Shown here piece after piece: positions 1 to 7,162 of a stretch of DNA of 64,000 nt. The stretch is taken from contig JAVBOA010000012.1 in the NCBI GenBank assembly GCA_031551135.1, forward strand, positions 1 through 64,000. The letters are read 5' to 3'. Numbering within the stretch: the stretch's first letter is position 1; each line of letters starts with the position of its first letter. The position numbers and the translations under genes are program-made. Origin of the DNA: JAITVM01 sp031551135. GTDB lineage: Bacteria > Bacillota > Clostridia > Lachnospirales > JAITVM01. The notes beneath the pieces are model-generated. The model ran no database searches and had not been told where the DNA came from. It saw nothing but the letters and a program-made list of their open reading frames with translations.

Positions 1-453
1 GGTGAAAAGCTGCTAACTGTAAAATCTGCAAATATAGAGAAAAATATACTTAGAGTGCAAAAATTACATCAGACGCTTGCAAGAAAACGAAAAGAATATA
101 TCCGATATGTAGTCAGTATTTTAGTGAAAACCAAGCCAAAATACATAACGATAGAGGATTTAAACATATCCGGAATGATGAAAAACAAACATCTGTCAAA
201 AGCAATCGCACAGCAAAATTTCTACTATTTCAAAGAATGGCTGATTTATAAATGCAGACAATTAGGAATAGAAATAAGAATAGCAGATAGATTTTATCCG
301 AGCAGTAAATTATGCAGTATTTGCGGCAAGATAAAATCAAATTTGAAATTGAGCGATAGAATCTATCAATGTGAATGCGGGAATAAAATAGACAGAGATT
401 TTCAAGCAAGCATAAATCTTGAAAGATGTAAAATATACAAAATAGCCCAATGA
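1..453 (+). CDS. tnpB: TnpB (IS200/IS605 OrfB) RNA-guided nuclease, C-terminal part
   Basis: The reading frame is open through position 1, so the N-terminal part lies outside the window; about 150 residues remain. Visible motifs are the RuvC-II glutamate in TIEDLN (about residue 50), a zinc finger with two Cys pairs (CSIC about 105-108 and CEC about 124-126), and the RuvC-III aspartate in DRDFQASINL near the C-terminus. TnpB proteins are omega-RNA-guided DNA endonucleases that help IS200/IS605 elements persist. No tnpA is visible. The preserved catalytic residues in this part argue against an old relic, but the N-terminal half cannot be judged here. Confidence 0.9.
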   Translation, partial: GEKLLTVKSANIEKNILRVQKLHQTLARKRKEYIRYVVSILVKTKPKYITIEDLNISGMMKNKHLSKAIAQQNFYYFKEWLIYKCRQLGIEIRIADRFYPSSKLCSICGKIKSNLKLSDRIYQCECGNKIDRDFQASINLERCKIYKIAQ

Positions 454-600
454 AGTGATTGTATATATTACCGTGGGCTAACACGGGAATTTACGCCTAT
501 GGAGTGTTATATCAAACTGTAGTAGCTTTTTAGCAAGGCAGGACACGTTGAAATAGGAATATTCTAAAGTATATACATTTCTATATGTTTTAGTTAGCAG
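440..600 (+). ncRNA. Candidate omega RNA / right end of the IS605-type element
   Basis: TnpB guide RNAs normally overlap the tnpB 3' end and run to the transposon right end. Here the stop codon is followed by a GC-rich hairpin (CCGTG 471-475 with CACGG 482-486) and then by a second hairpin. In the second, 564-575 pairs with 582-593 over 12 bp, allowing two G-U pairs; it sits where the subterminal palindrome of the IS right end is expected. The exact end and guide cannot be set from one copy. Confidence 0.45.
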
Positions 601-626
601 TTATTCAGAAAAAAAGGGGGATAGCA

Positions 627-1589
627 ATGGATCATCCATTAAGAAATAAATCGCTAAAAATATTCGCTGGGGCAAAGTTGAAAGCAGACATACTCGACTC
701 TCAGAAGCCTTGGCTATTAATACGAGCAAATAGAAAACTGTATGACCACGTAATTCTGAAACCTGAAGCCGTTGAATGTGCAAAAGTGAAGGCAACCGAA
801 CTCGATATCACCGACATAGAAAACTATTTAGAAAATGGACTTGGGTTTGGATTCTACCCAGACGGTAAGCCAATTACACAAAAAGACCTAAGACTTGAAT
901 TGAGTATTGACGAACAGGAAGATGAATTTTGCAATCTCTACATAAGAGAATTGGAAAAAGGAAATCAAGACACGCAGCGATATGGTCATAGCATGGAATA
1001 TCTTGAATGTCAAAGGCGAATGGTTGCATTTTATGAGATGAGTGTGGATGGTTTCAGCGCAAAAACAATACGACTCGAACAGATAAATTCTCAAATTAAA
1101 ACCTTTGAAAATGCCATTGAATCTCTAAGGCGAGCTGGTACTTCCGACGTGACCGAATACGATAATGAGATTTTAGAGCTTAGGCTTGAAAAAGCAAAGA
1201 TAACAAATTCCCTCTATGGTAAAGAAAATGAATCCGATGAGGAAATGAAGCGAAAGCTTAGCGTTAATGAAAGAGCGTATGAGAGTGACTTCGCATGGAA
1301 TCAGTATTTCCCAAATCTCAGGTGCAGAGCCAGTGAGAAGTATTTCAGAGAGCATCCTGAGGCTACCCCCTCTGGGCAGTTGAAACTCGCAAACGAAAGG
1401 CTTTCAAATACATTAGATGAGATGCTTGTGATGTCTGCTGCCCTGTTTGTTAGTATAGTCCTTTTGACGATTTCTGTTTGGCTACAAAATAACCGTCCAG
1501 AGTACACTATTATAAGTATTCTATTAAGTGTTCTTGTGGTTGTTGGGTTTCCGATGTCGATAAATCATTTCAGCAGTCGTAAGAAGTAA
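627..1589 (+). CDS. Hypothetical protein with two C-terminal membrane segments
   Basis: 320 residues, not recognised as a known family. The first 120 residues look soluble and mixed alpha/beta. Residues about 150-210 are rich in Glu, Lys, Leu and Ile with coiled-coil character. Two hydrophobic segments near the C-terminus (about 265-286 and 292-312) end in a basic tail, so the protein is probably a tail-anchored hairpin membrane protein with a large cytoplasmic head. The start follows a purine-rich AGGGGGAT at good spacing. It lies between the tnpB element and two toxin-like genes, which is typical of accessory cargo. No function is proposed. Confidence 0.6.
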   Translation: MDHPLRNKSLKIFAGAKLKADILDSQKPWLLIRANRKLYDHVILKPEAVECAKVKATELDITDIENYLENGLGFGFYPDGKPITQKDLRLELSIDEQEDEFCNLYIRELEKGNQDTQRYGHSMEYLECQRRMVAFYEMSVDGFSAKTIRLEQINSQIKTFENAIESLRRAGTSDVTEYDNEILELRLEKAKITNSLYGKENESDEEMKRKLSVNERAYESDFAWNQYFPNLRCRASEKYFREHPEATPSGQLKLANERLSNTLDEMLVMSAALFVSIVLLTISVWLQNNRPEYTIISILLSVLVVVGFPMSINHFSSRKK

Positions 1590-1614
1590 AATTAGTGAAG
1601 GGATTGAACTTGAT

Positions 1615-1809
1615 GTGAAACAAGTAACAGTAAGAGAATTACAAAATGCTCTAAGAATGGCAAATTATGTTCCAAAGAGGACGAAAGGGAGTCACCAGAT
1701 ATGGACTAACGGGGAACAAAATATTGTTGTCCCCGTTGCGCGTCTTAAATATGTAATAGCTGCAAAAATCATTAAAAAATGTGATTTGTCGAATTATTTA
1801 AAGTCATAG
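1615..1809 (+). CDS. HicA-type toxin (YcfA family), no HicB beside it
   Basis: 64 residues with the HicA/YcfA layout: an N-terminal helix, then KRTKGSHQIW carrying the conserved Gly-Ser-His (catalytic His), then a strand matching 'IVVP' and a C-terminal helix. HicA proteins are small dsRBD-fold mRNA interferases normally neutralised by HicB. The only usable start is GTG at 1615, about 11 nt after AGGGA. No HicB-like gene follows; the next gene is a MazF-like toxin with its own promoter. Either HicB is encoded elsewhere, or this member is no longer toxic or has been recruited for RNA binding. Confidence 0.7.
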   Translation: MKQVTVRELQNALRMANYVPKRTKGSHQIWTNGEQNIVVPVARLKYVIAAKIIKKCDLSNYLKS

Positions 1810-1831
1810 ATAAGTTATAAATAATACCATA

Positions 1832-1860
1832 TTGACTTTATTTTAATTTCGTGTTAAATT
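1832..1860 (+). promoter_or_regulatory. Sigma-A-type promoter of the MazF-like gene
   Basis: TTGACT (1832-1837) is separated by 17 nt from TAAATT (1855-1860), with a TG one base upstream of the -10. It gives the MazF-like gene a transcript independent of the HicA-like gene. Confidence 0.55.
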
Positions 1861-1911
1861 AGAAGGAAGATTTCTGAGAGAAAAATGCATAGAAATGGAG
1901 TGAGTTGTATT

Positions 1912-2310
1912 ATGAGAAGTAATAACGGCGAAGGGAGGATTCTTACGGGGCAAATAAGATATGTAGATTTCTCTCAAGGTGATGTAGCTCTGCAAGGTGG
2001 TGTAAGACCGGCCGTAATAGTTCAGAACAACGCAGGATGTAATTTTAGCCCTCGAATCTGGGTTGTGCCTCTGACATGTAAAGTCGATAAAGCGAACCAT
2101 TTGCCAGTACACATTAGGATACCAAAATCTGATGACAATGGTCTAAAGCGCGATAGCATGGCTTTAGTGGAACAAACCCAATTTGTTTTAAAGGATAAAA
2201 TCGGCGATTTTATCGGCTATTTAGAGACAGAAAACGCAACAAAGCTTGGAAATGCTTGGATTAATAATTGTTGCGGAATGTTTCCGTCGCAAGTATTAGC
2301 TCCGGCTTAA
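1912..2310 (+). CDS. MazF/PemK-type endoribonuclease toxin, no visible antitoxin
   Basis: 132 residues from this start. The MazF fold is clear: 'GQIRYVDFS' strand, then GGVRPAVIVQNN (conserved Arg-Pro loop), then IWVVPLT and the hydrophobic C-terminal part. MazF enzymes cut single-stranded mRNA at short sequences and are normally paired with a MazE just upstream. Here the upstream gene is HicA-like, so no cognate antitoxin is seen. ATG 1912 is preferred over ATG 1885 because GGAGTGAG sits 7-10 nt before it. The N-terminus is a few residues longer than usual. Confidence 0.8.
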   Translation: MRSNNGEGRILTGQIRYVDFSQGDVALQGGVRPAVIVQNNAGCNFSPRIWVVPLTCKVDKANHLPVHIRIPKSDDNGLKRDSMALVEQTQFVLKDKIGDFIGYLETENATKLGNAWINNCCGMFPSQVLAPA

Positions 2311-2398
2311 GTTCTGTTCTGATAAATTATACAAAAGAAAATTGCGAATTTTAAACATTTGTATATCGGATATAATACTAACATTAAGAGGTGATCTG

Positions 2399-3697
2399 AT
2401 GTCTAAAATTGAAGAATTAAGGCAGGTACTTTTAAAAAAAGTCATTAAGGGGAAGCCAAAAGTTAAGGCGGATATCTTCGACAAATGCGTCGAAATGAAA
2501 AAGCTAAGTAGGGTTGAGGCTACTAATATAGAAAATGGAACAATCAACCTTGACACAGTAGATGATCAAAAACTATTTTGGATACTAAAGAATTCTATCC
2601 CTGTCATTCCCAAATTGGGAAAAATGGAAGATTATTTTACTGAGCTTGAGCTACGGAACTACGAGTACTTTGAAGTTGATGATCAAACCAAAGTGTCTTA
2701 TCCACTCAAATTTGAGAATGTTGAAAACCTGAAGCCAAACGAGATTGTTTCTAAACAATATGGCTTTTATCTTACTGTAAAGGAAATCAAAAGACTCCAT
2801 TCGGCTGGAATATTGCAGGTAATACCTGAGCTTCAGCGAGGTGGAGTAAAGAACGCTTATGACGAACTAAAGACAAAAGTAAATAAGAGTCGTGTGGCGC
2901 AAATCGCTGAAAGAATTTCTGAAGGCGAATATTTTTTCAACAGTATCTCTTTTAACCTGATTAATGACGACAACGCTATTTGGGATTACGACGGAAGCAA
3001 GCTATACATCGAAAAGGGCTTAATTATTGTGCCTGATGGAAATCACCGTGCTTTTGCTTGCGAAAGCATTCCCGACAACGATCCACACATGGATGATAAG
3101 TTCCATGTTTTGTTTACCGTTCTTACACCGGCAGAAACAAAGAAAAAAATTGCTCAAGAGTGGAATACAGAGCCAATCAGCAAATCTCAAAAAGAGTATA
3201 TGGTCATTAACAATTCCAATAGAATATTAGATATGGTTTTACGTGACGATGACTTGGATGACTTGATTAAGAAAAACATTGCTACTTCAAGTGACAAAAG
3301 ATTAGTTAAGTCCTCCATCTACGTCTACAGTGACATATCGAAGGCAATTCAAAAGTATTACAATGGCAACAAGATATCAACAAGAGAAGAACAGAGAGAG
3401 TTGTCTGATTGGCTTGTTATGGTTTTCAATCGTGTTGCATTTTTGTTCGGAGATGACCTCAAAAATGCTTCTACATTACGTAGGAAGAAATGGAACCTCC
3501 TACCCTATGCCATGTATGGTTTTATTTACTTGAGCAAAGAACTCTATAAGAAACCGAATTGGAAGACCATTTTTGACCAGTGTATTAGAAGCATTGATTT
3601 TTCCAATACGGCCGATTTCACTGGAAATAGTCTTGAGAAAACAAAAATACTTGAAGCAGAAAAGATATTTCGTGAGGTGTTCAAAAATGTACAATAA
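2399..3697 (+). CDS. DGQHR-domain protein (DndB-like)
   Basis: 432 residues. The diagnostic motif is VPDGNHRAFA at about 211-220, a variant of the DGQHR signature of DndB and related ParB-like proteins. In the Dnd phosphorothioation system DndB is a transcriptional regulator, and other DGQHR proteins occur in defence islands. The upstream extension of the frame lacks an RBS; ATG 2399 follows AAGAGGTGATCTG. The gene overlaps the next one by 11 nt, so the pair is probably translationally coupled. No dndA, C, D or E is present in the window, so a role in phosphorothioation is not implied. Confidence 0.65.
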   Translation: MSKIEELRQVLLKKVIKGKPKVKADIFDKCVEMKKLSRVEATNIENGTINLDTVDDQKLFWILKNSIPVIPKLGKMEDYFTELELRNYEYFEVDDQTKVSYPLKFENVENLKPNEIVSKQYGFYLTVKEIKRLHSAGILQVIPELQRGGVKNAYDELKTKVNKSRVAQIAERISEGEYFFNSISFNLINDDNAIWDYDGSKLYIEKGLIIVPDGNHRAFACESIPDNDPHMDDKFHVLFTVLTPAETKKKIAQEWNTEPISKSQKEYMVINNSNRILDMVLRDDDLDDLIKKNIATSSDKRLVKSSIYVYSDISKAIQKYYNGNKISTREEQRELSDWLVMVFNRVAFLFGDDLKNASTLRRKKWNLLPYAMYGFIYLSKELYKKPNWKTIFDQCIRSIDFSNTADFTGNSLEKTKILEAEKIFREVFKNVQ

Positions 3698-4622
3698 GCC
3701 GTGGAAAAAAGAATATATCTCACAAGAAAAAACAAATGAAATTGCACTGAGTGCCTTATTTAAGAGAATTGGCGTCTATGAGGAACGATATGGTAAGGAC
3801 TTGTGTGAAATGAATTTGGAGGAACTTAAAAGTGTTTTTATTGCATTGAATATTATATCGAACCAAACGAAACTCAGCTTTAAGAGTATGATGATTGGTT
3901 ACATAGATTGGTGCATTAGTACAAACAAAACGTCGAGAGAAAATGCCTTGCGATTGCTCAATGTCAACGAAATCGTGTCACCAAATGCAATTGAAACAGG
4001 AATGATTAAGTCACCTGAAGAGGTATCCGAGATACTCGAAAAAGCATACCCACAAGATTACAGAACTTTATTTCCTAATAAAGCTGTATTGTCTCAGTTG
4101 ATTTTTTGGTTGCTCTATTCGGGTCTTAAAGATGATGAAATATCGCTACTAAAGAAGGATGACCTTGATATTGAAAACAAAACGATAAAAAGTCCATCGC
4201 GTGAAAATATTACTCATAGGGCGTTTAACGAAGTTGTTCCTCTCTGGGAGCGTTTTATGGATATTGACACAATTGAATTCGAAGCGATTGGAAGAGGTGC
4301 TGGACGAGTAAACAAGCTTGTTAACAATGATTATCTTTTTAGATACTTTGGAAACAAGGTGGGAGAAGAACATATCAACCGTCAGGTTGTTAGAGATTAC
4401 CTCCACACACTTTTCGTTAAGTATCAAGAAGCGACTGGTATGCATAAGATGGTAAGCATTACCAACATGGGTACTTCAGGATATTTTTACCGCCTAATGA
4501 TGTCTGCTCGCTCTGATGAAGATGTCAAAAATATTATGCTAAACTTTTATGGGAGTAATAAAGGCAAAGCATATAGCCAATTTAACAACTACAGAGATTG
4601 GCGGCGGTACTACTTCGAGTAG
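3687..4622 (+). CDS. Degenerate tyrosine-recombinase-fold protein, possible phage master regulator (MrpR/YopR-like)
   Basis: 311 residues from ATG 3687, which overlaps the DGQHR gene. An N-terminal SAM-like helical part (about 1-95) precedes a core whose FWLLYSGLKDDEISLL segment (about 138) matches the box I region of phage integrases. The catalytic Arg of box I is replaced by Lys, and the box II His-x-x-Arg region reads TSGYFYRLM, so recombinase activity is unlikely. The SPbeta repressor MrpR (YopR) is a known example of this fold used as a DNA-binding regulator. The perfect palindrome directly downstream supports such a role, but equivalence to MrpR is inference. Confidence 0.6.
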   Translation: MYNKPWKKEYISQEKTNEIALSALFKRIGVYEERYGKDLCEMNLEELKSVFIALNIISNQTKLSFKSMMIGYIDWCISTNKTSRENALRLLNVNEIVSPNAIETGMIKSPEEVSEILEKAYPQDYRTLFPNKAVLSQLIFWLLYSGLKDDEISLLKKDDLDIENKTIKSPSRENITHRAFNEVVPLWERFMDIDTIEFEAIGRGAGRVNKLVNNDYLFRYFGNKVGEEHINRQVVRDYLHTLFVKYQEATGMHKMVSITNMGTSGYFYRLMMSARSDEDVKNIMLNFYGSNKGKAYSQFNNYRDWRRYYFE

Positions 4623-4639
4623 TATTCTTAATAGAAATA

Positions 4640-4679
4640 AAGTGATAATTGTTGGTTATAATGCCAACAATTATCACTT
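4640..4679. promoter_or_regulatory. 16-bp perfect palindrome, candidate operator
   Basis: Arm 4640-4655 is the exact reverse complement of 4664-4679, with an 8-nt loop. No T tract follows on the + strand, and the right arm overlaps the -35 box of the next promoter by two bases. This fits an operator at least as well as a terminator of the upstream gene. Confidence 0.55.
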
Positions 4680-4706
4680 GACTTAGCGACACATTATCAA
4701 TACAAT
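4678..4706 (+). promoter_or_regulatory. Sigma-A-type promoter
   Basis: TTGACT (4678-4683), 17-nt spacer, TACAAT (4701-4706). It leaves a leader of about 85 nt before the gene at 4798, and its -35 box is fused to the palindrome at 4640-4679. Confidence 0.55.
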
Positions 4707-4797
4707 ATATATACATATATATAACTTCAATGGAAATGAAGAGTGTTTTAAGCAACCAAATATAAAATAAGTAGTTTTTAGAAGGGGTCGATAGCAT

Positions 4798-5202
4798 ATG
4801 AATAGAACTTTGATGACGACAGAAAAATTTGCTAGAAGAATTCTTGAAATGGGAAGTTGTAAGTTTAGCTTTTATATTGAAGCTTGCGACTATTTGCTGA
4901 CTGTAGCAAAGATTATTCTTGGCAAAAGGCAAATAGTGCTGTTTGTAGACGAGTTCAATGAAAAGGTAGGAAATAAAAACTATACAATGGCTTTTGGTGT
5001 AGATGGATTTAGCAACGACTTTGGAGAAGAGCAGATTATTGATAAGGCAATGGCTATAAAGTCAATTATTAATGGACTAAATTCATATAAAAACAAATCA
5101 GGGCTAACTGATTGCTCTTGGATCTGGGATGATGAATTATTTGAGGAAAGAGTTTTGATTAATATAAGTTATGACTTTCCTGATTTATCAGCCGAAAATT
5201 AA
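4798..5202 (+). CDS. Hypothetical 134-aa protein
   Basis: 134 residues, no family recognised. ATG 4798 follows AGAAGGGGTCG at suitable spacing. The protein is soluble, acidic towards the C-terminus and rich in aromatic residues, with no signal peptide or membrane segment. It has its own promoter, and its -35 box lies on the 16-bp palindrome next to the recombinase-fold gene. If that palindrome is an operator, this gene is its most direct target, so it could be an early or lysogeny-related phage gene. That role is inferred from position only. Confidence 0.6.
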   Translation: MNRTLMTTEKFARRILEMGSCKFSFYIEACDYLLTVAKIILGKRQIVLFVDEFNEKVGNKNYTMAFGVDGFSNDFGEEQIIDKAMAIKSIINGLNSYKNKSGLTDCSWIWDDELFEERVLINISYDFPDLSAEN

Positions 5203-5265
5203 TTATTATAACTTATCATTATAATATCAACAATGAAATAATTGTCAATACATACCTGACCTATA

Positions 5266-5294
5266 TTGAAAAGATAATAAGTCTAGATTATAAT
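5266..5294 (+). promoter_or_regulatory. Sigma-A-type promoter of the phosphoesterase gene
   Basis: TTGAAA (5266-5271), exactly 17 nt, then the consensus TATAAT (5289-5294), 34 bp before the start codon of the metallophosphoesterase gene. Confidence 0.65.
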
Positions 5295-5328
5295 TTGATG
5301 ATACGTTTTGCTTGTGAAGGAGATTGAA

Positions 5329-5865
5329 ATGAAATTCTACATTGCTGATACACATTTTTTTCACGGAAATATGATTAAATATGAAAACAGACCATTTAAA
5401 GACGTTGAAGAAATGAATGAAACAATTGTTGCAAACTGGAATAGAAAAGTTGCTGAGAACGATGAAATCTACATTCTTGGCGATTTCGCTTTCTGCAACG
5501 GCGATAAGGTAAACGAACTCCTTGATCGTCTCAATGGTAAAAAATACTTAATCACCGGCAATCATGACAGCTTTATGAAGTACAAGGAATTTGATCGAAG
5601 TAAATTTGTGAGCATAAGAGATATCATGAAGGTAAGCGACAACAAAACGAAAATAGTTCTTTGTCACTACCCTATCGCTGTATGGGAAAGCCAACATCAT
5701 GGCTCACTGCACTTTTATGGACATATTCACAAGCTTGGATTTGACCGCTTTCCAGACTATGCCCACAAGGAAAATTCATATAACGTAGGTGCAGATCTAA
5801 CAGGATTCGAGCCGGTTACTCTGGATGAAATCCTGGCAAATTACAAAACATGGATGTCAAAATAA
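5329..5865 (+). CDS. Calcineurin-like metallophosphoesterase
   Basis: 178 residues with the full set of binuclear-metal motifs: DTHFFHGN near the N-terminus, LGDFAF, TGNHDSF, LCHYP and GHIHK. The order and spacing match the small single-domain phosphoesterases common in phages and Firmicutes. The substrate cannot be told from sequence; cyclic nucleotides, nucleic acid ends or phosphodiesters are all possible. ATG 5329 is preferred over the longer frame because GAAGGAGAT precedes it. It is monocistronic with its own promoter. Confidence 0.85.
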   Translation: MKFYIADTHFFHGNMIKYENRPFKDVEEMNETIVANWNRKVAENDEIYILGDFAFCNGDKVNELLDRLNGKKYLITGNHDSFMKYKEFDRSKFVSIRDIMKVSDNKTKIVLCHYPIAVWESQHHGSLHFYGHIHKLGFDRFPDYAHKENSYNVGADLTGFEPVTLDEILANYKTWMSK

Positions 5866-6099
5866 ATCCATGAAATTCAAAGAAAAAAGCTGTCGGGCAA
5901 CCCTAATGTACAGTAATCAATTAATAGTTTTATGTGATACCGATAAATGAGATCAAAAACAATTTATGTGTACCAAGAGCTGCCTCGACACTATTTTTTT
6001 GACCTGAACTCAATAAGCATGATGAAATATGTGCAAGTTAGGTATAATGCTATAACAGGAAATGCGCTAGAACAGAGCATTTACTTATATGGACATAGT
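5866..6099. other. Intergenic, no supported gene
   Basis: AT-rich spacer between a rightward and a leftward gene. An open frame crosses it on the + strand but has no convincing RBS and runs through the repeat-coding end of the opposite gene, so it is not called. Two related stretches (about 5,888-5,900 and 5,978-5,993) are imperfect inverted copies; the second is followed by a run of T and may form a weak terminator. Confidence 0.4.
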
Positions 6100-6810
6100 T
6101 TAATTATAAAGTTCTTCGTCATAAAGTTCATCATCAAGTTCTTCGTCGTGAAGTTCATCATTATCGAGTTTTTCTACGCCAAGTTCAGCATATGTAATTT
6201 CACCGGTTTGGAGTTTATCGTTTAAAATTTCGGAAAAAAATCCAGCCAATGTTATTCCATAATAAGGAATGGCAACAACTGATAGAATTCCAAATGTCAC
6301 AAGAGATAAAATTTCCCAAAGAAAGAAAGAAATCCACAAGTTAAATATTCGCATTTTATATCCATGCGTCAATCTTTCTGAAATTCTTAAGGCATCACGA
6401 GCTGACACGTCAGGAAATTCTGAAAGTATAAAAGGGGTAAAAATATAAGCATAAGTTTTGATTATTCCGGGAATTAAAAATAATAGTGAATGTAGAACAA
6501 CAAATAATGTATGCAGGACAAAACACCACAATTTTTTTAGTATATTTTGAAAAAGACCTTCGAAAATATACTCTGGTTTCACTGCTTCTCCACGATAAAC
6601 TTTTAAATAAAATCCATTTATTGTAGTACACAATAACCACCCCAAACAATAGGCAATCATTCCTCTTATGTCGCCTGATTTGGGATCAAGCCTCAATAAG
6701 ATAAACACAAAAATAACACCCAATAGCAATAATGATGAACAAATAACAGTAAACCATTGTTCTTTAAATCTTTCTCGGGCAAGTAATTTCATTTCTTGCC
6801 TTGTATACAT
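6100..6810 (-). CDS. DUF975-family integral membrane protein
   Basis: 236 residues from the ATG at 6810, which follows GGAGGAGATATTT on the minus strand. The N-terminal YTRQEMKLLARERFKEQW stretch and the multi-helix body (about five to six hydrophobic segments) match DUF975 membrane proteins of Firmicutes, whose function is unknown. The C-terminal tail is very acidic and built of repeats of the type DE-L-x-DEEL. It is the only leftward gene in the element part of the window, which suggests a separately acquired cargo gene that may be expressed in the lysogen. Confidence 0.75.
   Translation of the reverse strand: MYTRQEMKLLARERFKEQWFTVICSSLLLLGVIFVFILLRLDPKSGDIRGMIAYCLGWLLCTTINGFYLKVYRGEAVKPEYIFEGLFQNILKKLWCFVLHTLFVVLHSLLFLIPGIIKTYAYIFTPFILSEFPDVSARDALRISERLTHGYKMRIFNLWISFFLWEILSLVTFGILSVVAIPYYGITLAGFFSEILNDKLQTGEITYAELGVEKLDNDELHDEELDDELYDEELYN
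6109..6162. repeat. Two tandem 27-bp repeats in the DUF975 gene tail
   Basis: Units 6109-6135 and 6136-6162 differ at only a few positions and each encode nine residues of the acidic tail. The repeat keeps the frame, so copy number could vary between strains. Confidence 0.8.
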
Positions 6811-7162
6811 AAATATCTCCTCCATATATCATACTGTTTTCTTAAGTTCATTAGCTTAAAAAGTCAGGTCTTTAAATTATCGGATTGTGAATTCAATAAA
6901 TTAATGATCTGTGATACTTAGTAAATATCTGGAAACCAGAAAAATATATACAAATAATTATAAAATTGGATAGGGAGAGGAATTGGTAAATATTTATAAA
7001 TACAATATCAATAATAATATTGACGGCTCATCATCGCTGTGCTATTATTATATAGCGGCACATGATACATAGCGGATTTAGTGTTCTGGTAGTGTCATGA
7101 CATCATCTCTCGATTCGGGAGTTTGATATAGACAAAATATAAACATAAAGGAGCATTTTAGA
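6811..7162. other. Divergent control region before the replication module
   Basis: 352 bp between the leftward DUF975 gene and the long rightward operon. It holds the extended -10 promoter described separately, a repeated AGCGG-centred motif just after it (about 7053-7074), a TGTCATGACA palindrome near 7,093 and a small hairpin CTC-n-GAG near 7,110. No gene is supported. The leader of about 110 nt is long enough for regulation. Confidence 0.5.
7020..7048 (+). promoter_or_regulatory. Extended -10 promoter of the replication operon
   Basis: TTGACG (7020-7025), 17-nt spacer, TATTAT (7043-7048) preceded by TGC. The same TGCTATTAT core occurs before the serine recombinase. It is the best candidate for the main promoter of the 7,163-19,319 run. 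Confidence 0.6.

Noticed and set aside
1809..5217. 12-bp motif GATAAGTTATAA at 1809-1820 and inverted at 5206-5217 as an operator pair
   Set aside because: Very AT-rich; two copies in 64 kb are not convincing without further sites.
5947..6225. 92-codon open frame on the + strand
   Set aside because: No RBS, starts in AT-rich spacer and runs antisense through the repeat-coding end of the DUF975 gene; composition explained by that repeat.
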